Assembly (NCBI GenBank): GCA_039029355.1
Contig: JBCCGI010000012.1
Location: 1 to 64,000, forward strand
Source: JBCCGI01 sp039029355
GTDB lineage: Bacteria; Planctomycetota; UBA1135; GCA-002686595
Reading direction: 5' to 3'
DNA length: 64,000 nt
Numbering within the stretch: the first letter of the stretch is position 1; each line of letters begins with the position of its first letter. Of this stretch, positions 56,856-64,000 are shown one piece after another. The notes beneath the pieces are model-generated. The model had not been told where the DNA came from. It searched no databases and saw only the letters and a list, made by a program, of their open reading frames with translations. Both the position numbers and the translations under genes were made by a program.

Positions 56856-58547
56856 CTACGTCCCGACGCCGAACTCGATCCCGTTGGTCAGCCGCAGCGC
56901 TTCGGCCGGCGGCGCCGCCTGCGGATCGAAGAACATCCCCTGCAGGAAGAGCTCCAGCCCGAGGAACGACGCGTCGTCGGGAACGCTCAGGTCGATCGAC
57001 ACCGGCGCGCCGGTCCAGAGGTCGGCGCTGGGCTTCACCAGGATCAGCTGCGTCGCGGAGACGTCGAGCAGCAGCTCGCCCACGCCGGGCAGCACGGCCC
57101 CGCACGGCGGATACCCCGGCGCCGCGCCCAGCGAACCGCCGAGGAAGGGGACCGCTCCGGGCACCTGCCCATCGTCGAGCGCGAACTGCAGCGTGCCGCC
57201 GAGCACCGCGTCGCCCCCCGCGAAGGAGAGCTTGCCGGCGTTCGGCGCGCACCCCGAGTAGGGCGTGAACTCGGCGGGGGCCGCGCGGAAGCGCAGGAGG
57301 CCGGCTTCCCCTTCGAGCGTCACGAGCGTGGCCCAGCCCGAGTCCTCTTCGACGGTGAGGAAGCCGGGGTGCGGGCCGACGTCGAACAGCACCTCGCCCT
57401 CCATCGTCGTCACGCCGAAGTGGATCAGCAGGCGGTGGTCGACGAAGATCCCGCTGTTGCGCGTGTCGTCGGGGTCGTCCCACTCGCCCCACCAGACGAC
57501 CTCGCCCGCGTTCGTCAGGAACGGCTGCGCGAGGCTCGAGCCCAGCGGGGAGTCGCTCAGCCCGAGGTTCGTGATCCGGAACGGCGCGATGTCGGGGAGC
57601 ATGTCGCCCTCCTGGACGATCTTGACCCCGTTGACCACCAGCAGGCCGTTGGTCTCGTCCGGGCCCTCGACGCGCCCGTTGACGACCCAGTCGCCGAGGT
57701 CGTTCGCATCCAGCATCGCCGTGGCGGTGCCGAACCACGGACGCCCGGGAACGGGCGACGGCTCGCCGTCGCGGAAGAGCTTGGTCGAACCCAGAAAGAC
57801 CGCCGCGTCGAACTCGAAGGTCGGCGAGACGAGGATGCCGACGAAGAGCGGCACACCGGCCTCGGTAACCGCGAGCTGGCCGGCTCCGGGCGCGATCACG
57901 TCCAGCGGCTGGGGCACTCCGGGGAGCACGTCGCCGGACTCGAACAGGACGCTCTCCTGGAGCACCGTGCCCGCGGCGTCGACGTCGAACGCGACCAGCG
58001 CGACGCCGATGGCCCCTTCGAAGCGCGTGAGCGCGAGCACGCGCCCCGCGTCGTTCATCGCGAGGCCCGAGAAGTCGCCGTACACGGCCCCGCCGGCCCC
58101 GGGCGCGGTGCTGACGCTGCCCTGGGCGGCGATTTCGCTGTCGCCGAGGTACACCCGCATCTCGCTCCCGAGCAGCAACGGGTCCACGTCGTGGGAGCTG
58201 AGCACACGCCCGAGGTCGTCGATCGCGTGCACGGAGGTGAACTCGACGACCGCGCCGGGCGGGCTCGGGAGCGGGTCGCCGGTCGACTGCACCAGCGCGC
58301 CGTCGAGGAGGAGCCCGAACGGCCCGAGCGAGAACGCGTCGCCGCTGACGACCCGAGCGGCCCACTGCCCCGAGGCGTTGCAGGCCCCGTAGGGGTTCTG
58401 CACGACCGGTCCAAGGCCCGGCACGTCATCCCCGATCTTGACGAGGAACTGGCCCTCGCGGGAGCCCGCCAGGCAGGCGACCGCGAGCGCGGCGAGGGGA
58501 AGGGCGCGGCCTGGCTGGGACCAGGCGACGGGAGGACGACGAGCCAT
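56856..58547 (-). CDS. Exported planctomycete protein of unknown function
   Basis: 563 aa. Signal peptide about 1-30. The chain has repeating motifs (DDLGRVLSS, NDAGRVLALT, NDLGDWVVNG, TNAGEVVWWGEW) of the kind seen in large exported planctomycete proteins that describe 'is the value defined' beta repeats. It ends with SIDLSVPDDASFLGLELFLQ and LRLTNGIEFGVG, a C-terminal signature widespread in one planctomycete clade, probably a sorting domain. No enzyme motif. Separated by 273 bp from the divergent sodN gene. Confidence 0.78.
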   Translation of the reverse strand: MARRPPVAWSQPGRALPLAALAVACLAGSREGQFLVKIGDDVPGLGPVVQNPYGACNASGQWAARVVSGDAFSLGPFGLLLDGALVQSTGDPLPSPPGAVVEFTSVHAIDDLGRVLSSHDVDPLLLGSEMRVYLGDSEIAAQGSVSTAPGAGGAVYGDFSGLAMNDAGRVLALTRFEGAIGVALVAFDVDAAGTVLQESVLFESGDVLPGVPQPLDVIAPGAGQLAVTEAGVPLFVGILVSPTFEFDAAVFLGSTKLFRDGEPSPVPGRPWFGTATAMLDANDLGDWVVNGRVEGPDETNGLLVVNGVKIVQEGDMLPDIAPFRITNLGLSDSPLGSSLAQPFLTNAGEVVWWGEWDDPDDTRNSGIFVDHRLLIHFGVTTMEGEVLFDVGPHPGFLTVEEDSGWATLVTLEGEAGLLRFRAAPAEFTPYSGCAPNAGKLSFAGGDAVLGGTLQFALDDGQVPGAVPFLGGSLGAAPGYPPCGAVLPGVGELLLDVSATQLILVKPSADLWTGAPVSIDLSVPDDASFLGLELFLQGMFFDPQAAPPAEALRLTNGIEFGVGT

Positions 58548-58769
58548 GGCACTCCTCGGGGATCGGGGACGCGGCGGCGGTACGGACTTCCTGCCCCTGT
58601 GTTGTAGCCCGGCGCGCCGCGCTCACAACCGGCCAAACGCCCGTTCGCCGGTCCGGAGCGCAGGCGGCCGTCCCAGGGGCCGTCCCAACGGCGCTCCGCG
58701 GCCGCCGCGCGCACCCGTGGCGCCCCGGATAAAGCTCGTCTAGCCCCGCCCAGCCGCTATCGTATGCGC

Positions 58770-58788
58770 CCCGCTCGACCGGAGCGGG
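58770..58788. promoter_or_regulatory. Stem-loop in the sodN leader
   Basis: CCCGCTC (58770-58776) and GAGCGGG (58782-58788) around GACCG, ending 33 bases before the sodN ATG. Could be an operator or an mRNA hairpin. No known nickel-regulator box recognised. Confidence 0.3.
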
Positions 58789-58821
58789 CCGGACTATCCC
58801 CCGACGATCCAAGTCATTCCC

Positions 58822-59295
58822 ATGCTCGACCAGGCACTCGAACTCCTCCGCGCCTCCCGCTCCTCCACCGATGCCCAAGCGCACTGCGACGGGCCCTGCG
58901 GTGTCTACGACCCGGCCTCCGTCCGCATCGCCGCCGAGGCGGCGGTCTCGATGACCAAGAAGATGCTGGACCTGACCCCGCCGGATCCCTCGAACTCGGA
59001 GGCCATGGCGGCGTACCTCAACACGATGTCGCGCTACGCCGCGATCAAGGAGGAGCAGGCGCACCTGGCGAAGACCGAGCTGCTCGTGCTGTGGACCGAC
59101 TACTTCAAGCCGCCGCACCTCGAGCAGTACCCGAACCTGCACGACACCTTCTGGAAGGCGGCCAAGCTGTGCTCGGCGGTCAAGGTCGAGGTCAGCGCGC
59201 AGCACGCCCAGGAGCTGATGGACGCCGTCCGCGAGATCCACGACATCTTCTGGAAGACCAAGAGCCGGGATGTGGCCTGGTACACCGCCAGCTGA
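58822..59295 (+). CDS. sodN: Nickel superoxide dismutase
   Basis: 157 aa. Turns superoxide into O2 and H2O2. The nickel hook HCDGPCGVYDP follows a 20-residue propeptide, so cleavage before H21 exposes the ligands H21 (N-terminal amine and imidazole), C22 and C26. The rest is the four-helix bundle with SMTKKMLDL, ARYAAIKEEQAHL-like MSRYAAIKEEQAHLAKTE, HDTFWKAAKLCSAVK and HDIFWKTKSRDVAWY. Mature length 137 is close to the Streptomyces enzyme. It overlaps sodX by 26 bases. NiSOD is common in marine bacteria short of iron. Confidence 0.97.
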   Translation: MLDQALELLRASRSSTDAQAHCDGPCGVYDPASVRIAAEAAVSMTKKMLDLTPPDPSNSEAMAAYLNTMSRYAAIKEEQAHLAKTELLVLWTDYFKPPHLEQYPNLHDTFWKAAKLCSAVKVEVSAQHAQELMDAVREIHDIFWKTKSRDVAWYTAS

Positions 59296-59641
59296 GCGGA
59301 TCCCAAGCGCCGGTTGGCGCGAGCTCCTGCTCTGGTCCGTGGGGCGGCGGCGGAGGTTCCGGATCCAGGGGGCGTCGATGACGCCCCTGCTCCACGAAGG
59401 AGACGAGGTCCTGGTGAATCCGCGCGCCGCCTGCCGGCCGGGCGACGTGGTGCTCGCGCGCCATCCCTTCCGCCGCGACACGCACCTGGTCAAGCGGCTG
59501 GAGGACTTCGACTCCGACGGAAAGGCGCGCCTGATCGGGGTCAACGCCCGCGAGAGCACCGATAGCCGCACGCTCGGCGCCTTCGGTCCCGAGCTGCTCT
59601 ACGGGCGCGTTTCGAGCGCCCTGCGCCCGCGCCGCGGCTAG
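59270..59641 (+). CDS. sodX: NiSOD maturation protease (S26-like)
   Basis: 123 aa, ATG at 59270 inside the sodN end. A small S24/S26-type signal-peptidase-like fold: catalytic Ser in GASMTPLLHEGDEVLVNP and Lys in THLVKRLEDF. No membrane helix, consistent with the soluble sodX peptidase that removes the NiSOD propeptide. Overlap of 26 bases with sodN suggests coupled translation. The family call is strong because of context. Confidence 0.93.
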   Translation: MWPGTPPAERIPSAGWRELLLWSVGRRRRFRIQGASMTPLLHEGDEVLVNPRAACRPGDVVLARHPFRRDTHLVKRLEDFDSDGKARLIGVNARESTDSRTLGAFGPELLYGRVSSALRPRRG

Positions 59642-59647
59642 GGGGCC

Positions 59648-60343
59648 TTACAGCAGCCCGCTGGCGGTCGCGAGCCACCAGGCGCCGATCGCCACGGTCA
59701 GGACGCCCACGACGGTCAGCAGGCGCGGCAGCCAAGCCACCCCGACCGAACGCGCGCACCACCCGAGCACCGCGCCGAAGGCGGTCATCAGGGCGAGCGA
59801 GGCGGCGACGTAGCTGCCGATGTACACCGCCGCTTCGGCGGGCTCCATCGCGAGCGACGGGAGCGCCGCCCAGAAGTGCCCGGCCCCCGCCAGGCCGTGC
59901 ACGAGGCCCATGCCGAACGCGGCGTGGTTGTGGCGGTGCACGCCCGCCTCGGCGTGCACCGCGTGCGCGGCGTGCTCGCCCTCGTGCGTGTGCACGTGCA
60001 GGTGCACGTGATCCTGGCCATCGTGGCCGTGGCGGTGCTCGTGCACGACCAGCGTGCGCGCGCGGCGCACGGCGTTGATCCCGAGCACGATCAGCACCAC
60101 CCCCACCAGCCGCTCGGCCCAGCCGCTGGCCACCGAGACGTCCGCGGCGGAGAGCAGCGTCTGGCCGAGGAGCCCGAGGAGCGCCACGCCGAGCCCGTGG
60201 CCAAGGCCCCAGGTGGCGCCCACGACTGCGGGGCGGATGCGTCGACGGCGGTCGACGGCAAGCGGGGCCACGCCGACCAGGTGGTCGGGTCCGGAGAGGA
60301 CGTGCGCGGCGCCGGCGAGGAGTCCTTGAATCGCGATGGTCAC
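59648..60343 (-). CDS. UreH/NicO-like nickel transporter
   Basis: 231 aa with a GTG start at 60343. Six to seven membrane helices; first loop contains the transporter marks SGPDHLVGVAPLA and GLGHGLGVALLG. Between helices 3 and 4 is a long His-rich loop (HEHRHGHDG, HVHLHVHTHEGEH) that can bind Ni2+ or Co2+. Faces sodN-sodX end to end, 6 bases from sodX, which fits the known sodN/sodX/sodT-type grouping: it brings in nickel for NiSOD. Confidence 0.9.
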   Translation of the reverse strand: MTIAIQGLLAGAAHVLSGPDHLVGVAPLAVDRRRRIRPAVVGATWGLGHGLGVALLGLLGQTLLSAADVSVASGWAERLVGVVLIVLGINAVRRARTLVVHEHRHGHDGQDHVHLHVHTHEGEHAAHAVHAEAGVHRHNHAAFGMGLVHGLAGAGHFWAALPSLAMEPAEAAVYIGSYVAASLALMTAFGAVLGWCARSVGVAWLPRLLTVVGVLTVAIGAWWLATASGLL

Positions 60344-60599
60344 GGCGCGCAGAGGATAGCGGAGAGCGCGCCCGGGGAAAGGGCGGACAGGCGAATCGCG
60401 CTCGGCCGGGGCAGCCGCGTGACGAAGCCCGCCCCGGCGCGCCTCCGGTTCCGGGAATCGCTACGAAAGCCCTTTTGCTTGCACAACCGTGACCTAAGAG
60501 CCTTGGTCCTTGCTCACCAACGGCAACCGGGCGGTTTGTCTCGGGCCCGGTGCTTCGATTGCCGAACGAGGAGGGAGTGGCTCATCAGGCTTGATTGCT

Positions 60600-61583
60600 A
60601 TGCATGTATTGAGACCACTTGCTTCTCTCCTATTCCTCTTCTTGCTTCCGGCCGGGCTTTGGGCCCAGGGCGGACACGAGCACGGGAACGGGAACTACTC
60701 CGACTATCCCGCGGGTTACCCCTTCGGGCAGGCCGGCGATCTCGACCACCCCGACGGCTACGACGGCTGGCCCGGCGACACGCCGGCCGGCACGCCCGGA
60801 GCTCCCGCGGGAACGCCGCCAAACGGCGGACCCGGAGGCCACGCCGCCGGCCACCAAGGCGTCGGCGGAGCCGGCGGTAACGGCGGCGCGGGCGGCGACG
60901 GCGGCAACGGCGGCAACGGCTCCGGCTCGGGAGCCGGCGGCGACGGCGGCCAGGGCGGCAACGGCGAGTCCGGCAGCCCAGACGGCGGTAGCGGCGGCAA
61001 CGGCGGCAACGGCGGGACCGACTCGAACCCGCCCGGCAACGGCGGGACCGGCGGCCACGGCGGCGACGCCCACGGCAACGGCAACGGCGGCGCCGGTGGC
61101 GAAGGCGGCGACGGCGGGACCGGCAGCCACCACCCCTCCGGCGGCTCGGACGGCGGCGAGGGCGGAACCGGCGGCAACGGCGGCAACGCGACCGGCAGCG
61201 GCAACGGCGGCGAAGGTGGTGAGGGCGGCGACGGCGGCGGCAGCTTTGACTCCGACGGCGGCGACGCGGGCAACGGCGGCAACGGCGGCGACGCCTCCAG
61301 CGGCCAGTCGGGCGACGGCGGTGACGGCGGCGAGGGCGGCGACGCTCCCAACGGCAGCGGCGGCGACGGCGGCGATGGCGGCGACGGCGGCGACGGCCCG
61401 AACCCCGGCGACGGAGGCGACGGCGGCGACGAGGGCGAAGATCCTTGGATCAACGACGGCGACGAAGGCGAGGACGGCGAGGACGGAACCGACACCGACG
61501 CCGATCCGCCGTGGACCGGCTCAGACTGGGCCGCGATCTCGGAAGAGATCCGGGAGTGGATCGACTTCCTCGACGACAAATAG
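60600..61583 (+). CDS. Exported Gly-rich repeat protein
   Basis: 327 aa. ATG at 60600. Signal peptide ends near GLWA. Residues about 75-290 are made almost wholly of G-G-x triplets (GGNGG, GGDGG, GGEGG), with N, D, E, S or A at the third place, resembling polyglycine II structures or PE_PGRS-like tracts. The tail is acidic (DGDEGEDGEDGTDTDAD) and ends in a helix with WAAISEEIREWIDFL. A stiff extracellular fibre or matrix protein is inferred. Many other frames are open over it because of the GGC repeats; only this one has a signal peptide. Confidence 0.8.
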   Translation: MHVLRPLASLLFLFLLPAGLWAQGGHEHGNGNYSDYPAGYPFGQAGDLDHPDGYDGWPGDTPAGTPGAPAGTPPNGGPGGHAAGHQGVGGAGGNGGAGGDGGNGGNGSGSGAGGDGGQGGNGESGSPDGGSGGNGGNGGTDSNPPGNGGTGGHGGDAHGNGNGGAGGEGGDGGTGSHHPSGGSDGGEGGTGGNGGNATGSGNGGEGGEGGDGGGSFDSDGGDAGNGGNGGDASSGQSGDGGDGGEGGDAPNGSGGDGGDGGDGGDGPNPGDGGDGGDEGEDPWINDGDEGEDGEDGTDTDADPPWTGSDWAAISEEIREWIDFLDDK

Positions 61584-61638
61584 ACTGACGACCCGCGGGC
61601 TCTCCGGCCGCCGCGCCGGAGGGCCCTCAGCCCGACCC

Positions 61639-63150
61639 ATGAAACACCCGCTCGCCTGGACCGTCGCAGCCGTAGCGCTCGTCGCCGCGGTCGTGATCGC
61701 GAACCTCCCCTCCCACGAACGCGGCCGGCCCTCCAGCGCCGCGGGCCCGGAGCCCGGCGCAGCCGCGCCGGTGGACGAGCCCCTGGCCGCCCCGCCGGAC
61801 GCGCCTCCGCGCGTCGCGCTCACCGAGGACGCTCCGACGCCCGCTGCGCAGGAGCCCGTGCGGACGACCGTCGAGCTAACCGTGCGGCGGCTGCTCGCCG
61901 ACGTCCCCGGCCCCGCGATCGCCGGTGCGCGCGTCGCGGCGGTCCGCGGCCGAGACGAGGTCGAGCTCGGCGTCACCGACGCCGCCGGCCGCCTGGCCGC
62001 CGAGCTGCCGGGCCCCGGCCGCTACCGCTTCGAGCTCGCGCCGGACTCGCTTCAGCCGGGGCTGCACGGCCCGGGGAGCTTCGCCACCGCGGGCGAGCCG
62101 CGCCGCGGCATCTCGGCCGTCGAGCACGACGTCGAGGCGGGCGAACGGCTCGAGTGCACGGTCTGGCTGCGCGAGGTCCGCACGCTGTCGGGACTCGTCG
62201 TCGACCCCTTCGGCGATCCGGTCGTCGGCGCCACGGTCCAAGCCCTCAGCGCCGAGCCCGGCCTGGAATCGGTCGCCCAGACCGCCGTCACCGACGCGGC
62301 CGGCGCGTTCCTGCTCGACGCGCTCTTTCCGCACGCCTACGCGCTCCGCATCCAGCACCGCGGCCCCCCCACCGCGCGGCTGCGCGACGGGCGCGCGCTG
62401 GCGCAGCTCGCCCTGCCGCCGCCGATGTTCCTCGACCTGCGCGACGGCTCGCGCGACGGCGTCGTGCTGCGCATCACCGCGGGCGACGTCGTGGTCCTGG
62501 GGCGTGTGGTCGATGAGACCGGCCTGCCCTTCGAGGGGCTGACCGTCACCGCCTCCTACACCGGCCCGGCCAACGCCGCCGAGCCCGTGGCCGCGTCCTA
62601 TCGCTTCACCTGGAACGACAAGGCCGGCCGCGCTAAGACCGACCGCGGCGGGCGCTTCCGCCTAGAGGGCCTGCACCGCGCCCCGCTGCGCATCCAGGTC
62701 GGCGCCGACGCGGCGAGCAACGCCGGCCCCGAGCGCCGACTGCTCGCGCGCGGGCCCGATTCGGTCGAGCTCGCCCTCGCCGACTCGCCGCGCACGCGCT
62801 ACGACCTGGGCGACATCGAGGTGCTGCGCAGCCACCCGTACGCCGTCTCCGGGCAGCTGGTGCTGACGGCCGAGCGCTTCGGCGGCAAGCGGCTGCGCTT
62901 GTCCGCGATGGTGGTGGACGGCGCCTTCCCCGCGGACGCCGAGCCCGCCGAAGCGGGCTGGGGCATACAGCGCAGACCCTACGCCCAATACGACCGCAGC
63001 ACCGGCGCGTTCCGCGTGTCGTGCGACACGCCGCGCGAGCGGATGCTGCTGCGCGTGTACCCCTATGGACGCGAGGAGCTCGTGAAGGAGCTCGTCTTCT
63101 ACCCGCAGCCCGACTTCGAGGAGCGCGACGTCGAGCTGGCCTATCCGTAG
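61639..63150 (+). CDS. Membrane-anchored carboxypeptidase-regulatory-like domain protein (second copy)
   Basis: 503 aa, ATG at 61639, 55 bases after the Gly-rich gene stop, same strand. N-terminal helix (about 7-24), Ala/Pro linker, then repeated beta-sandwich domains with the patterns AGARVAAVRG, LSGLVVDPFGDPVVGATVQ and VLGRVVDETGLPFEGLTV and turns TDAAGAFLLDALFP and TDRGGRFRLEG. Same overall plan as the gene at 48819. Probably part of a surface assembly with the Gly-rich protein. No enzyme motif. Confidence 0.78.
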   Translation: MKHPLAWTVAAVALVAAVVIANLPSHERGRPSSAAGPEPGAAAPVDEPLAAPPDAPPRVALTEDAPTPAAQEPVRTTVELTVRRLLADVPGPAIAGARVAAVRGRDEVELGVTDAAGRLAAELPGPGRYRFELAPDSLQPGLHGPGSFATAGEPRRGISAVEHDVEAGERLECTVWLREVRTLSGLVVDPFGDPVVGATVQALSAEPGLESVAQTAVTDAAGAFLLDALFPHAYALRIQHRGPPTARLRDGRALAQLALPPPMFLDLRDGSRDGVVLRITAGDVVVLGRVVDETGLPFEGLTVTASYTGPANAAEPVAASYRFTWNDKAGRAKTDRGGRFRLEGLHRAPLRIQVGADAASNAGPERRLLARGPDSVELALADSPRTRYDLGDIEVLRSHPYAVSGQLVLTAERFGGKRLRLSAMVVDGAFPADAEPAEAGWGIQRRPYAQYDRSTGAFRVSCDTPRERMLLRVYPYGREELVKELVFYPQPDFEERDVELAYP

Positions 63151-64000
63151 CAGCTCGTGAGCCACCGCTCGAGCTCCGCGAGCAGCTTGCGGGTCGACGG
63201 CGCGACGAAGAGCCGCGGCTGCAGCGCGGTCGGGTCGTAGGGCGTGGCGGCGACACGCTCCAGCTCCAGGGGCACGAGCGCCGTCCGCCCACGCAGGCCC
63301 TCGAGCTCGTCGACCGACGACAGCAGCCCCGCCCCGAAGGCGCGCGGCGCGCCGCGCTCCAGCACGACGCCGAACTCCATCGTGTACCAGTACACGCGGT
63401 CGAGCCGCTCCATCCCGCCCGCGTCGGCCGTGAGCGCGGCGCGGCCGAAGGCGCGGTTGACGCGGGCGACGTGCGGGTCGGTCAGCGAGGCCGCGTGCCC
63501 GATCGCCTCGTGCACCACGTCCGGCTCGGGCGTGAAGAAGGGCCGCGAGGCGTGGCGGATGTACTGGGTCGAGAGGAACACACCGCGGCCGAGCGCGGCG
63601 AGGAAGTCGCGCGCGCGCACCAGCCCGGCGACGGGCTCCAGGCGGAAACCGGTGGCCGGTCCAACGCGCGCGTTGAGCTCGGCGAGCTGCGGGATGCGCC
63701 CGCGCGGCAGCGCGACGCGCGCGCCGGCCTGGTTCAGCTCGCGGCAGACCAGCTCGTCGTGGAGCGGCGCGAGCCCGGCGCGGACCGTCCGCCACACGCT
63801 GTGGTCGGCGGCCGCGTAGGGCGCGTGCGGCACGGGGGTGCCCGGCGCGTAGGCGTCGGCCAGGGCGGCGATGGCGTCACGCCGGGCGCGGTAGGCCCGA
63901 TCGGCGAAGCCGGGGTGGTCGGCGTCCAGCTCGACGAGCGGCGGCCGGCCGGAGGGCGCGCTCCGCGGCGCGCCCGCGGGCGAAGTGCGGGGGATCGATT
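63141..64000 (-). CDS. phhA: Phenylalanine 4-monooxygenase, 5' end cut off by the window
   Basis: About 286 codons; the frame stays open past the right edge, so the start is outside. Reading inward: PPLVELDADHPGFADRAYR, RRDAIAAL, HSVWRTVRAGL, then the catalytic core QYIRHASRPFFTPEPDVVHE, AIGHAASLTDPHVARVNRAF and YWYTMEFGVVLE. The iron ligands are the two His in VHEAIGH and the Glu in TMEFG. It makes tyrosine from phenylalanine with a tetrahydropterin and O2. The stop overlaps the convergent gene by 10 bases. Confidence 0.95.
   Translation of the reverse strand, partial: SIPRTSPAGAPRSAPSGRPPLVELDADHPGFADRAYRARRDAIAALADAYAPGTPVPHAPYAAADHSVWRTVRAGLAPLHDELVCRELNQAGARVALPRGRIPQLAELNARVGPATGFRLEPVAGLVRARDFLAALGRGVFLSTQYIRHASRPFFTPEPDVVHEAIGHAASLTDPHVARVNRAFGRAALTADAGGMERLDRVYWYTMEFGVVLERGAPRAFGAGLLSSVDELEGLRGRTALVPLELERVAATPYDPTALQPRLFVAPSTRKLLAELERWLTSCYG

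Noticed and set aside
60619..61640. Alternative Ala/Thr-rich frame through the Gly-rich gene
   Set aside because: It is the GGC-repeat read one base off; it has no signal peptide of its own and only joins the next gene by chance.

Overview
Almost the whole window (about 1,063-64,000) is one block of very GC-rich bacterial DNA that looks like a planctomycete, probably a marine or uncultured Planctomycetota of the 'Pla' type. Pointers are: two sets of ECF sigma factor plus membrane Ser/Thr kinase; a kinase with the typical planctomycete N-terminus; many exported proteins with FG-GAP/VCBS, NHL, BNR-like or PQQ-like beta-propellers; a formylglycine sulfatase; a tricorn-like protease; and a secreted protein whose C-terminus is of a kind common in that group. 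No rRNA, tRNA, CRISPR array, IS element or phage gene was seen. Bases 1 to about 1,060 are different: AT-rich, with a 5'-complete, 3'-truncated zinc-ribbon protein on the minus strand. This is most likely a chimeric contig end, or else a recent transfer.

Layout. 1.2-10.0 kb (minus): PQQ-propeller membrane protein, ECF sigma, Ser/Thr kinase-TPR, serine hydrolase, and a histone-deacetylase-like amidohydrolase. 10.3-11.7 kb (plus): sulfatase. 11.7-12.9 kb: no convincing gene, but a degenerate array of about 39-bp GATC-bounded palindromes with a period near 58 bp. 12.9-13.7 kb (plus): SRPBCC protein overlapping an ArsR regulator, preceded by two matching dyads. 13.9-23.9 kb (minus): DinB protein, CpeT-like protein, a hypothetical, ECF sigma, a kinase-RDD-pseudokinase-RDD protein, an EF-hand lipoprotein, an S9 peptidase and a helical-repeat protein. 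24.0-25.4 kb (plus): small lipoprotein and cobalamin-binding-type protein.

25.4-32.5 kb (minus): a CadC-like regulator with TPRs, then a tricorn protease coupled by ATGA to an M61-like PDZ peptidase. 32.6-38.1 kb: prolyl oligopeptidase, ankyrin protein, FG-GAP protein. 38.1-43.9 kb (minus): MarR regulator, DoxX, extradiol dioxygenase, EEP-family lipoprotein and, coupled to it by ATGA, a TIR-TM-propeller protein. 44.1-51.7 kb: surface propeller proteins, a carboxypeptidase-regulatory-domain protein and a four-helix membrane protein. 51.8-56.6 kb (minus): TusA-like protein with a hybrid histidine kinase, and a GH20 hexosaminidase fused to a DUF1080-type lectin-like domain. 56.9-60.3 kb: exported hypothetical, then a nickel superoxide dismutase cassette (sodN, sodX, and a convergent Ni transporter). 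60.6-64 kb: Gly-rich repeat protein, a second carboxypeptidase-regulatory-domain protein, and a 5'-truncated phenylalanine hydroxylase.

Themes are extracellular polymer and peptide breakdown (sulfatase, GH20, tricorn, M61, two S9 peptidases), kinase/sigma signalling, and oxidative or metal stress. The observations most worth following are the palindrome array, the EEP-TIR pair, the kinase/pseudokinase-RDD protein and the AT-rich left end.
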